From Trichocoleus desertorum ATA4-8-CV12 (lineage in GTDB: Bacteria; Cyanobacteriota; Cyanobacteriia; FACHB-46): DNA of 60,828 nt. The stretch is taken from the NCBI GenBank assembly GCA_019358975.1, contig JAHHIL010000029.1, positions 1-60,828 of the forward strand, given 5' to 3'. The notes below the pieces were generated by a model that was not told the origin of the DNA, ran no database searches, and was given only the letters and a program-made list of their open reading frames with translations. The translations under genes were made by a program, and so were the position numbers. Positions 26,722-34,850 of this stretch are shown piece by piece. Each line of letters opens with the position of its first letter. Positions within the stretch are counted from its first letter, which is position 1.

Positions 26722-28392
26722 ATGGCAAGCCCAATTGAGTTCAGCTTATTTGCTCCCCGTGTCGAAAAAGTGGCACTGATCGGAACGTTCTCAGACTGGC
26801 AAGAGACTCCGATGACCAAAGGAGAAGATGGCTACTATCGGGCATCGGTAGACCTAGAAGACGGAGTCTATCAGTATAAATTTCGCGTGATCTCCAAGAC
26901 CGAGTCCCTGCTAGGCCAGTGGCTTGACGTGAATGATCCTTACGTCACCGAGATCGACCTCAACACTCAAAATGGCGTGATGCGGGTTAAGGATGGGGAA
27001 AAGGTCAGCACGTTTTACGAATGGCAGCACGATGATCAGCCTCTGCCTGCCAACGAAGAACTGATCATTTATGAGATGCACATCGCCGATTTCGTGGGTG
27101 AAATTGAAGGGGTCACGTTGGGGCAGTATTTTCTTGCGGCGATCGCGAAATTAGACTACTTGGTGGAGCTGGGCATTAACGCGATCGAACTGATGCCCGT
27201 GACGGAATACACCGGAAATTACCGCTGGGGCTATTTGGTGCGTTACTTCCTTGCCCCTGAGTCTAGTTACGGCAACCCAGAGGATTTGAAACGCTTTATT
27301 GATGAGTGCCATGCCCGAGGCATTCGAGTCTTGATCGATGGCATCTATAACCACTGCGATGGTGAAAGTCCGCTCCTCAAGATCGATCGCGACTACTGGT
27401 ACTACCACGACATGCACTACCCGGACGACCCCGACAACTTCTGGGGGCCAGAGTTTAACTACGAGCAATACGACGAAACCCTAGATGTCAAACCAGCCTG
27501 GAAGTTTATTGGGGACGTGGTGCGCTATTGGGTGCAGGAGTACCACGTTGACGGCATTCGCTACGATGCGATTCGCCAACTGGGAAACTACGACTTTTTG
27601 CTCTGGCTGACCCAAGAAGCCACCAAAGCCGCAGGCAACAAACCCTTCTACAACATTGCCGAGCATATTCCAGAGGCCATTTGCGTTACAGAACCAGATG
27701 GGCCGTTTGAAGGCTGCTGGCACGAAAGCTTCCGCATCTTCGCGATCGAGCATATTTGCAGCGACAGGTTCGATATAGCCAAACTCAAGGAAGCACTTGA
27801 CGGTAAGCTTCAAGGGTTTGCGAGTGCCACTTCGGTCGTCAACTATCTCGCCAGTCACGATCGCGAACGCACTTTGACCGAACTAGGCGATCGCGGCATT
27901 TTTGACCAAGCGGCTTTCCAACGCGCCAAGTTAGGAGCTGTCCTGCTCATGACCGCAATGGGCCTGCCGATGCTTTGGATGGGGGATGAATTTGGGGAGT
28001 ACAAGCGCAAAACCGAAACCACAACCCAACCCAATAAGTTGCAATGGCATTTACTAGAGCAAGACGTTAACCAGGATTTGCTCAAGTATTACCAAAAGCT
28101 GATTACTTTACGAAAGAAAATTCCTGCCCTGAAAACCAATAATGTCAATTTCTTCTACGAACATATCGAGAATAAAGTTCTAGCTTATGTGCGCTGGAAT
28201 GATATGGGTTCTAGGGTGGTAGTCGTCGCTAACTTCTCCGATCAGTCGTTTCCCGAATATCAAATTCCTCAGTTTCCAGAAGATGGGAATTGGTATGAAT
28301 GGCTGAGCGATCGCCAATTTCAGGCAGAATCGGGTTGCCTCACCCTGGAACTCAAAGATCTTGAAGCAAAAGTATTGATTTATCAGCCATAA
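26722..28392 (+). CDS. GH13 alpha-amylase-family enzyme with CBM48-like N-terminus, copy 1
   Basis: A 556-residue cytoplasmic glycoside hydrolase family 13 protein. An early-set/CBM48-like domain (about 1-105, LIGTFSDWQETPM) precedes the catalytic barrel. Conserved regions are LIDGIYNH (204-211), GIRYDAIRQ with nucleophile Asp282, NIAEHIP with acid/base Glu314, and LASHD with Asp380. The layout resembles branching-enzyme-like or maltooligosyltrehalose-hydrolase-like members but is shorter than GlgB. In place of the usual WGYNP it reads WGYLV (169-173), unlike its downstream paralogue, so substrate preference may differ. It is followed by a terminator, so it is separately transcribed from copy 2. 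Exact activity is not assignable. Confidence 0.85.
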   Translation: MASPIEFSLFAPRVEKVALIGTFSDWQETPMTKGEDGYYRASVDLEDGVYQYKFRVISKTESLLGQWLDVNDPYVTEIDLNTQNGVMRVKDGEKVSTFYEWQHDDQPLPANEELIIYEMHIADFVGEIEGVTLGQYFLAAIAKLDYLVELGINAIELMPVTEYTGNYRWGYLVRYFLAPESSYGNPEDLKRFIDECHARGIRVLIDGIYNHCDGESPLLKIDRDYWYYHDMHYPDDPDNFWGPEFNYEQYDETLDVKPAWKFIGDVVRYWVQEYHVDGIRYDAIRQLGNYDFLLWLTQEATKAAGNKPFYNIAEHIPEAICVTEPDGPFEGCWHESFRIFAIEHICSDRFDIAKLKEALDGKLQGFASATSVVNYLASHDRERTLTELGDRGIFDQAAFQRAKLGAVLLMTAMGLPMLWMGDEFGEYKRKTETTTQPNKLQWHLLEQDVNQDLLKYYQKLITLRKKIPALKTNNVNFFYEHIENKVLAYVRWNDMGSRVVVVANFSDQSFPEYQIPQFPEDGNWYEWLSDRQFQAESGCLTLELKDLEAKVLIYQP

Positions 28393-28418
28393 AAGCTGCC
28401 TTAAACAACTCGTCTCTG

Positions 28419-28457
28419 AAGCCTAAGAAGTCTATACAGTTACCTCTTAGGCTTTTT
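28419..28457 (+). terminator. terminator between the two GH13 genes
   Basis: AAGCCTAAGA (28419-28428) pairs with TCTTAGGCTT (28445-28454) and runs into TTTTTT. Confidence 0.8.
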
Positions 28458-28608
28458 TAAGAACTCCATTTTCGGTGGCGCCCCTATCTAAAGGCATAAA
28501 ACAAGGTAAATCAAGAACGTGATCATCCTTACTCTAGCGGGATGATTTAATTGAGCAAAAAGCTAGAGAATCGTCCTGTATTTTACTTACTCAACTTTCA
28601 AGAGCTTT

Positions 28609-30264
28609 ATGTCAAGCCCTATTGAATTTAATTTATTTGCTCCCTATAACGAAGGTGCTGCCTTAGTTGGGTCTTTTTCCGATTGGCAAGAGATCCCAAT
28701 GGAGAAAAGCAAAGATGGTTACTTCCGCACCAAAGTTGAATTAGAAGATGGGGTTTATCAATATAAATTTCGGGTGCAATCCAAGAGCTGGTTTTTTGAA
28801 CCGGATCAATGGGTTGATGTAAACGATCCCTATGCCACAGATATCGATAACCCAACTCAAAATGGGGTGGTACGGATTAAAGATGGCGAAAGAATTGTTG
28901 ATACTTATGTCTGGCAACATGATGACAAACCCTTGCCACCAGACCATGAGCTAGTCATCTATGAAATGCATGTGGGAGACTTTTCGGGTGGCGAAGATGA
29001 TCCTTATGCCCGTGGTCAATATAAGCATGTAGTTGAGAAATTAGATTACCTGTGCGATCTAGGCATTAACGCGATCGAGCTGATGCCCGTAAAAGAATAT
29101 CCCGGCGACCATAGCTGGGGCTACAACCCCCGTTATTTCTTCGCCACCGAATCTAGCTACGGCACCACCGATGGACTCAAGCGCCTGATCGATGAGTGCC
29201 ATGCCCGTGGCATTCGCGTGATCATGGATGGGATCTACAACCACTCCGAAGCTGAAAGCCCTCTGACCCAAATCGATCACGACTATTGGTATCACAAAGA
29301 ACCCCGTGACCCCGACAACAACTGGGGACCTGAGTTCAACTACGAGCACTACGACGAAAACCTAGATACCTATCCCGCCCGACGCTTTGCAGGCGACACG
29401 GTGCGCTTCTGGACGGAGGAATATCATATTGATGGCGTTCGCTACGATGCCGCTCGTCAAATTGCCAACTACGACTTTATGCACTGGTTGGTCCAAGAAG
29501 CAAAGCAATCCGCAGGCAGCAAGCCGTTTTACAACATTGCGGAACATATTCCAGAAAACCCCAGCATCACCAACATCGATGGCCCGATGGACGGTTGTTG
29601 GCACGACAGTTTCTACCACTGCGTCTTAGAGCATATTTGCGGCGATACTTTCGACCTAGAGCAGCTCAAAGATGTGATTGACGCGAGACGACAAGGCTTC
29701 ATGGGAGCCACCAATATCGTCAACTACCTCACCAACCATGACCACAACCACATCATGGCCGAGTTGGGCGATCGCGAAATCTTTAATGAAGAAGCCTTCA
29801 AGCGCGCCAAACTAGGAGCTGCCCTGCTCATGACCGCAATGGGAGTGCCCCTAATTTGGATGGGTGAAGAATTTGGCGAGTACAAATATAAAACCGTAGA
29901 CCAAGCCAAGATCGAGTGGCCTTTACTAGCAAACGATCTGAATCGGAACTTGTGGGATTACTACAAAGGCTTGATTCACCTCCGCAAAACCAATCACGCC
30001 CTCTATACCGAAAATGTCGATTTCTTCCACGAGAACCCAGAAGCCAAAGTTCTGGCCTATACCCGCTGGAACGATGAAGGCTCCAGAGTGGTCGTGGTTG
30101 CCAACTTCTCTGACGAATTTTTGGCAGGCTATCAAGTGCCCAACTTCCCAGCCAACGGCACTTGGCACGAGTGGACCAGAGACTATGACGTAGACTCAGG
30201 AGACCATAATCTTATTGTCGATCTGGGTAGCTACGAAGCCCAAATCTTTGTTTGGCAATCTTAA
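28609..30264 (+). CDS. GH13 alpha-amylase-family enzyme with CBM48-like N-terminus, copy 2
   Basis: Paralogue of the preceding gene, 551 residues, similar along its full length. The catalytic residues are Asp280 (GVRYDAARQ), Glu312 (NIAEHIP) and Asp378 (LTNHDHN). The canonical WGYNPRYFF (170-178) is kept here. The CBM48-like N-terminus is LVGSFSDWQEIPM. The C-terminal all-beta domain ends LGSYEAQIFVWQS. Probable role in alpha-glucan (glycogen) metabolism; whether it hydrolyses or transfers glucan chains cannot be told. The pair arose by tandem duplication followed by clear divergence. Confidence 0.86.
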   Translation: MSSPIEFNLFAPYNEGAALVGSFSDWQEIPMEKSKDGYFRTKVELEDGVYQYKFRVQSKSWFFEPDQWVDVNDPYATDIDNPTQNGVVRIKDGERIVDTYVWQHDDKPLPPDHELVIYEMHVGDFSGGEDDPYARGQYKHVVEKLDYLCDLGINAIELMPVKEYPGDHSWGYNPRYFFATESSYGTTDGLKRLIDECHARGIRVIMDGIYNHSEAESPLTQIDHDYWYHKEPRDPDNNWGPEFNYEHYDENLDTYPARRFAGDTVRFWTEEYHIDGVRYDAARQIANYDFMHWLVQEAKQSAGSKPFYNIAEHIPENPSITNIDGPMDGCWHDSFYHCVLEHICGDTFDLEQLKDVIDARRQGFMGATNIVNYLTNHDHNHIMAELGDREIFNEEAFKRAKLGAALLMTAMGVPLIWMGEEFGEYKYKTVDQAKIEWPLLANDLNRNLWDYYKGLIHLRKTNHALYTENVDFFHENPEAKVLAYTRWNDEGSRVVVVANFSDEFLAGYQVPNFPANGTWHEWTRDYDVDSGDHNLIVDLGSYEAQIFVWQS

Positions 30265-30287
30265 TTGATTCAACAAAGCCAAACCTC

Positions 30288-30340
30288 ACCCCGCCTCCGG
30301 CACCCCTCTTTCGCGGGAGAAGGGACGGGGGAGAGGTCAG
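30288..30340. repeat. dispersed C/G-rich palindromic repeat
   Basis: CCTCACCCCGCC...ACCCCTCTTTCGCGGGAGAAGGG...GGGGGAGAGG: an imperfect palindrome of the type scattered in cyanobacterial spacers, behind the second GH13 gene. Confidence 0.5.
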
Positions 30341-30421
30341 TTCAGGTTAAAAATTCCGAAAGTTATTTGCTTCAAGTCAAGCTTGATTAAAGCAGGGAAA
30401 CTGGACTTTCAAGTTTCACAC

Positions 30422-30449
30422 TTGGGGTCCAGCATCCTTGTGGTAAGAT
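30422..30449 (+). promoter_or_regulatory. candidate promoter of rpsO
   Basis: TTGGGG (30422-30427), 16-base spacer, TAAGAT (30444-30449), 42 bases before the rpsO start. It is a plausible sigma70-type promoter. Confidence 0.4.
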
Positions 30450-30490
30450 GGTAGACTGCTGAACTTACGATTAGAAATTAACTGCATCCT

Positions 30491-30760
30491 ATGGCCCTGC
30501 TGCAAGAGCGTAAGCACCAAATCATTGACGACTACCAGGTTCACGAGACCGACACTGGTTCTGCGGACGTCCAAGTTGCCATGCTCACAGAGCGCATCAA
30601 TAAGCTAAGTGAGCACCTCAAGACCAACAAAAAAGACCACGCTTCTCGTCGTGGACTTCTAAAGATGATCGGTCATCGTAAGCAGTTACTCGCTTACATC
30701 CTGAAGCAAGATCAGGGGCGCTATAGAGCTTTGATCGGTCGGTTAGGCATTCGCGGTTAG
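30491..30760 (+). CDS. rpsO: 30S ribosomal protein S15
   Basis: Small-subunit primary binding protein that contacts the 16S rRNA three-way junction, 89 residues. Typical sequence: [43 protein letters not shown]. It begins an apparent two-gene operon with the PAM68-family gene 13 bases downstream. Confidence 0.98.
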   Translation: MALLQERKHQIIDDYQVHETDTGSADVQVAMLTERINKLSEHLKTNKKDHASRRGLLKMIGHRKQLLAYILKQDQGRYRALIGRLGIRG

Positions 30761-30773
30761 AGGGTAAGCGGTT

Positions 30774-31235
30774 ATGGCTCCTGAATCTGATGATCGAGCA
30801 CGCCTACCCTTTGAACCCACTAAAAATCGTAAAAAAGCTGCAAAACCGGAGAACCCTACGCCACAAACTGTGGTGAAGCAAGAGAGTAAGCCTAAGGCCA
30901 ATGCTCCAAAATCCTCTAATCAGGAAATGGCTATCCCCGATGCGGTGAGCAAGCGCATGGCTCGTCGCATGGCTTTCTTTTGTGGTATCCCTACGAGTTT
31001 AGGGATGGCCACATTTTTTGTGGCTTATTGGGTAGTCAGTCACGACTGGATTAAGCTGCCCAATGTGGCTGTGATACTGGTGAGTATGGGCTTTTTTGGT
31101 CTGGGAGTTTTAGGGCTTACCTACGGGGTGCTCTCAGCCTCCTGGGATGAAGAAACACCGGGTAGCTTATTAGGAGCCTCGGAGTTTGGTACCAATTGGG
31201 GCCGCATGACGGCGGCGTGGCGCGCTAATAAATAG
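30774..31235 (+). CDS. PAM68 family protein (DUF3464), photosystem assembly
   Basis: A 153-residue membrane protein. A basic, Lys/Pro-rich cytoplasmic N-terminus of about 60 residues precedes two transmembrane helices (about 69-92, MAFFCGIPTSLGMATFFVAYWVV, and 104-125, VAVILVSMGFFGLGVLGLTYGVL). The ending SWDEETPGSLLGASEFGTNW is diagnostic. Plant PAM68 and cyanobacterial homologues assist early photosystem II assembly and chlorophyll loading of CP47. Linkage to rpsO suggests co-expression with ribosomes, which fits membrane-coupled assembly. Confidence 0.9.
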   Translation: MAPESDDRARLPFEPTKNRKKAAKPENPTPQTVVKQESKPKANAPKSSNQEMAIPDAVSKRMARRMAFFCGIPTSLGMATFFVAYWVVSHDWIKLPNVAVILVSMGFFGLGVLGLTYGVLSASWDEETPGSLLGASEFGTNWGRMTAAWRANK

Positions 31236-31311
31236 CAGGAAGATTTGCCCTAGCTGCTTCCGACGAAATTTTCTGATAAATCGCTATCTTCATAAGCATG
31301 AGGACTTTTGC

Positions 31312-32370
31312 ATGATTGTAGTCATGAAGAGCGGCTCTTCTGAAGCCGAGGTTGCTCGTGTGGTTCAAGAGCTAACGACTTGGGGGCTGACCCCAGAAAA
31401 GATCGTCGGGAAACATAAGGTGGTCTTGGGCCTCGTAGGTGAAACTGTTGACTTGGACCCATTGCAAATTCAAGAGATTAGCCCTGCGATTGAGCAGGTA
31501 CTACGAGTAGAGCAGCCCTTTAAGCGAGCTAGCCGCGAATACCGTCACGGAGAAGCTAGCGATGTCGTAGTTTCTACGCCCAACGGCCCCATCCACTTCG
31601 GTGAGCATCACCCTGTTGTAGTGGTGGCTGGCCCTTGCTCCGTCGAAAACGAAGAAATGATTGTGGAAACGGCGCGGCGGGTAAAGGCGGCAGGCGCACA
31701 TTTCCTCCGAGGTGGTGCTTACAAACCCCGGACTTCACCCTATGCGTTTCAAGGTCACGGGGAAAGTGCTTTGGGTCTCTTAGCCGCCGCTCGTGAAGCA
31801 ACTGGCTTAGGAATTATTACCGAAGTCATGGACGCTGCTGATTTAGACAAAATTGCAGAAGTGGCAGATGTGGTGCAAGTGGGTGCCCGCAACATGCAAA
31901 ACTTCTCTCTCTTGAAGAAAGTGGGGGCTCAAGATAAGCCTGTACTGCTGAAGCGGGGTATGTCAGCCACGATCGAAGAATGGCTGATGGCCGCTGAATA
32001 TGTTTTGGCCGCAGGAAACCCCAACGTGATTCTCTGTGAACGTGGTATTCGCACGTTCGATCGCCAGTATGCCCGCAATACGTTGGATCTCTCTGTATTA
32101 CCTGTGCTGCGATCGCTCACCCATCTCCCGATTATGATTGACCCCAGCCACGGCACAGGTAGAGCGGAGTATGTACCCTCAATGGCAATGGCAGCGATCG
32201 CAGGTGGCACAGACTCACTGATGATCGAAGTTCATCCAAATCCCAAGAAAGCGCTCTCGGATGGGCCTCAATCCCTTACCCCCGATCGCTTTGACCAATT
32301 GATGAAAGAACTGGCCGTAGTGGGTAATGCTATGAATCGTTGGCCCCAATCTGCGGCAGCGATCGCTTAA
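31312..32370 (+). CDS. aroF: 3-deoxy-7-phosphoheptulonate synthase, type I-beta
   Basis: First enzyme of the shikimate pathway, condensing PEP and erythrose-4-phosphate. It has 352 residues. The N-terminal ferredoxin-like regulatory domain (about 1-70) is typical of the beta subtype. The catalytic barrel shows VVVAGPCSVENEEMI, RGGAYKPRTSPYAFQG, QVGARNMQNF, LCERGIRTF and IDPSHGTGR. It is followed by a strong terminator. The DAHP synthase/chorismate-mutase alternative is not supported, since no AroQ domain is present. Confidence 0.95.
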   Translation: MIVVMKSGSSEAEVARVVQELTTWGLTPEKIVGKHKVVLGLVGETVDLDPLQIQEISPAIEQVLRVEQPFKRASREYRHGEASDVVVSTPNGPIHFGEHHPVVVVAGPCSVENEEMIVETARRVKAAGAHFLRGGAYKPRTSPYAFQGHGESALGLLAAAREATGLGIITEVMDAADLDKIAEVADVVQVGARNMQNFSLLKKVGAQDKPVLLKRGMSATIEEWLMAAEYVLAAGNPNVILCERGIRTFDRQYARNTLDLSVLPVLRSLTHLPIMIDPSHGTGRAEYVPSMAMAAIAGGTDSLMIEVHPNPKKALSDGPQSLTPDRFDQLMKELAVVGNAMNRWPQSAAAIA

Positions 32371-32390
32371 ACATCATCCATTCAATGATG

Positions 32391-32428
32391 AAAGGAGAAG
32401 AGTGAATCCAAACCTCTTCTCCTTTTTT
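32391..32428 (+). terminator. DAHP synthase terminator
   Basis: A perfect 12-bp stem, AAAGGAGAAGAG (32391-32402) with CTCTTCTCCTTT (32414-32425), followed by more T. It lies only 20 bases after the gene and also faces the end of the convergent hepT. Confidence 0.9.
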
Positions 32429-32431
32429 CAA

Positions 32432-32773
32432 TTAATATTCTTGATCCAGAACCTGTTTCAGAGCAGTATCTAGTGCTGGAATTTTATTGGCGACAACATC
32501 CCACACAATGTCATAGTCAACGCCGAAGTAGTTGTGAATTAGGCGATCGCGCATCCCAGCCATTGCTCTCCACTCAATAGCAGGGTATTTCTGCCGTAAA
32601 GGCTCAGGAATTTGTTTTACTGCTTCACCAATTATTTCGATACTTCGAACAAAAGCCCGTTTGAGTGTTTCATCTTGCACAAAGGTTGCTTTGGCTAGAC
32701 CCGCAGAGTTTGCCAAGATGTAAGTGGTTTCGTCGAGGATGTGCTGTAAATATTCACGGGCTGACAGAGACAT
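32432..32773 (-). CDS. hepT: HepT-like ribonuclease toxin (DUF86)
   Basis: HEPN-domain toxin of the MNT/HepT system, 113 residues. The RNase motif Rx4HxY is present as RDRLIHNY in [19 protein letters not shown]. In characterised systems HepT is neutralised when MntA adenylylates the motif's Tyr. The ATG at 32773 ([13 protein letters not shown]) is chosen. It overlaps the 3' end of the antitoxin gene by 20 bases, which couples translation. The longer open frame to 32803 would lie wholly inside mntA. Confidence 0.85.
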   Translation of the reverse strand: MSLSAREYLQHILDETTYILANSAGLAKATFVQDETLKRAFVRSIEIIGEAVKQIPEPLRQKYPAIEWRAMAGMRDRLIHNYFGVDYDIVWDVVANKIPALDTALKQVLDQEY

Positions 32774-33068
32774 ACTCAACTTCTTCAAGAATGCGTGGGC
32801 CAATATAGGGGCTTAAAGACTCGACCGTAAGCAAGTCAACGGCTCGGCCAAAGAGGTCTTCTAGAAAAAAAGACAAGTGCATGAAGTTGTCAAATGTCTT
32901 TTGCTCTGGCTCAAAAATGACCAAAACATCAACATCACTTTGCTCATGGATAGCAGTATCTCGCACAAAGGAACCAAAAATACCGCAACGTTTAACACCA
33001 AAACGCTGTAATTCCTGTTGATGCTGCTTCAGAAGATCGAGCACCTGAGTTTTGGTCTGAACAGGCAT
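32754..33068 (-). CDS. mntA: MntA-like nucleotidyltransferase antitoxin
   Basis: Minimal nucleotidyltransferase, 104 residues. The core [22 protein letters not shown] contains the Gly-Ser and the metal-binding Asp-x-Asp. It is expected to transfer AMP to HepT and silence it. It is the upstream gene of the pair, as in other MNT/HepT modules. Pair length and overlap are normal. Confidence 0.86.
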   Translation of the reverse strand: MPVQTKTQVLDLLKQHQQELQRFGVKRCGIFGSFVRDTAIHEQSDVDVLVIFEPEQKTFDNFMHLSFFLEDLFGRAVDLLTVESLSPYIGPRILEEVEYVSVSP

Positions 33069-33199
33069 TTTAGCTAATACTTACTTAGTGGGCGATCGCC
33101 ATTATTATCTATAACAATTCGGTTCAGCGGTAGCAAACAGCCTTGAAGCCAGCATAAAAGGCTTCAGATGTCCAATGCAACCGACTAGTTACGCCGTGG

Positions 33200-33610
33200 C
33201 TAAGGCAAAATCTGTTTAACCTGGTCATGCCACTTCTGAAACCACTGATTTGGCAACTCGACTTTGGAGAAGCAAAGTGTCTGAAGCTGTTTCAGACTAT
33301 AAGTATTTGAGAGATATAAATCCCACTGTGCTGACACCTCTTCTGCAACATCTGCAAATACCTTGAGAGCACTATCGTCCTCAATAGTCAAATCACCATA
33401 CATCAATGCTGTATGAAAACGATCGCACCAATGAGCAATATCTTGATGTGTGTAAGTCGTGCTTTCCAAGCCAGCACCTTGAGCAAGCAGAGATGCAAAA
33501 TTTTCTAGTGAAAATGTCAATGGAATTTCTTGCCATCCAGTCTCTGTCCAGCTGCCGACGTACTTGTTTCTACTCTTGTTTTTTCTAGGCTGGAAAACGT
33601 AGTTACTCAT
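33200..33610 (-). CDS. protein of unknown function
   Basis: A 136-residue soluble protein that I do not recognise. From the ATG at 33610 it begins with a basic patch (VFQPRKNKSRNKYVGSW), then a helical region rich in aromatic and acidic residues (HWCDRFHTALMYGDLTIEDDSALKVFADVAEEVSAQWDLY). The AT-rich surroundings and position next to a toxin-antitoxin pair suggest an accessory gene. An extension to 33658 is possible but looks like spacer. Confidence 0.55.
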   Translation of the reverse strand: MSNYVFQPRKNKSRNKYVGSWTETGWQEIPLTFSLENFASLLAQGAGLESTTYTHQDIAHWCDRFHTALMYGDLTIEDDSALKVFADVAEEVSAQWDLYLSNTYSLKQLQTLCFSKVELPNQWFQKWHDQVKQILP

Positions 33611-33928
33611 AGTGAATGATTTGACATAAATGATTAAGTTATCAAATTCTGACCTCAAGCAAGCAACTCTGCGAAGTTAGCTAATTAATAGGTAGGAGTA
33701 GCCTAACAATAGTTATGCTGAAAGGTTCTGTTGATCATCCTAGAACAGAGTGGATAGATAGGTGAAAAATTTTATGTCTTTGAGATGAATCAGAATTACA
33801 ATTTCTATTCTGTTTATAGCAAGGCGATCGCTCTTTTTAAGTTAAGTCATGGTGAAAGCGATCGCCCTTACTCTAAGCTAATGGCTACATAATGTAACCA
33901 AGCTTGATTTGGAGCAGTAGATATAGCA

Positions 33929-34603
33929 ATGACCTCAGAATCTCATGTTTTTCTTGCGGGTGCCAGCCGAGGGGTAGGGCGAGAAATCGCTCGTTGTTTA
34001 GTCGAACAAGGCATCAAAGTCACAGCACTGTTGCGATCTGAAGCGGCTCGTCCAGAGTTAGAAGCGATGGGCATTACAGTAGTGCTGGGTGACGCTCTTA
34101 ACCTAGCTGACGTAGAACAGGCAATGCAGGGAACTCCCATACAAGCTGTAATTAGTACTGTTGGTGGGTTGCCCAAGGATGGAGAACGAGCCGATTATTT
34201 GGGTAACAAAAACCTAGTCGATGCCGCCGTGAAAGCGGGAGCCCAAAAGTTTATCTTAGTGTCATCTATTGGCAGCGGGGACAGTATCGTGGCACTCTCA
34301 CCCCAAGCCCTAGAAACCTTGAAACCCGTATTAATCGAAAAAGAGAAAGCAGAGCAGCACTTAATAGAGAGCGGTTTGACGTGCACCATCGTTCGGCCTG
34401 GTGGCTTAAAGTCCGAACCTGCGACTGGAAACGCAGTATTGACAGAAGATCCTAAAGTGTCGGGTATGATTCATCGGGCTGACGTGGCGGATCTAGTGTG
34501 CCAGTGTCTCCCATCCGATCGCGCTAACAACAAAATCCTCTCCGCGATCGATCGCCAAATGTTATTTGTCCCGGTTGAGTTTACTGAATTTTCTCTCAAC
34601 TAA
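33929..34603 (+). CDS. NAD(P)-binding atypical short-chain dehydrogenase
   Basis: A 224-residue Rossmann protein of the NAD(P)H-binding/NmrA-like atypical SDR group. The cofactor loop is LAGASRGVGREIARCL (about 9-24). Strands VTALLRS and VVLGDALN, and VSTVGG, follow the fold. The usual YxxxK catalytic pair is not evident, which is common in this group. Relatives act as redox sensors, isoprenoid or chlorophyll reductases, or protein-assembly factors; no specific role can be given. Confidence 0.8.
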   Translation: MTSESHVFLAGASRGVGREIARCLVEQGIKVTALLRSEAARPELEAMGITVVLGDALNLADVEQAMQGTPIQAVISTVGGLPKDGERADYLGNKNLVDAAVKAGAQKFILVSSIGSGDSIVALSPQALETLKPVLIEKEKAEQHLIESGLTCTIVRPGGLKSEPATGNAVLTEDPKVSGMIHRADVADLVCQCLPSDRANNKILSAIDRQMLFVPVEFTEFSLN

Positions 34604-34689
34604 ATCCTAAAAGTTCCCAGCAGGGCGATCGCAGTCTATCCTTACCATGTCACGACTCCCTCTTTTTGCTGCTACCCTGCGGGAACACT

Positions 34690-34850
34690 TTCATCCCTCA
34701 TCCTACGCTTCGCAAACGGCAAAGCCGAACATCTCTCATTCTTCCTCCTTTCCCCCTCTCTCCTCACCCCTCACCCCTTACTCCTCTCTCCTCACTTTTC
34801 ATCCCTCATCTTTCATCCCTCATCCTTCCCCATTCTCCCTTCCGTTCCTG
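34690..34850. repeat. C/T-rich degenerate short repeats (CCCTCATCCTT/CACCCCTCACC type)
   Basis: The stretch is strongly strand-asymmetric, with heptamer-like units such as CATCCCTCATC, CTCCTCACCCCTCACCCC and TTTCATCCCTCATC. This is the short tandemly repeated sequence style common in cyanobacteria. The last part overlaps the 3' end of the histidine kinase gene and supplies its final dozen codons. Confidence 0.7.

Noticed and set aside
32754-32803. Longer HepT starting at 32803
   Set aside because: The extra ten residues lie inside mntA and do not match HepT starts; [10 protein letters not shown] at 32773 does.
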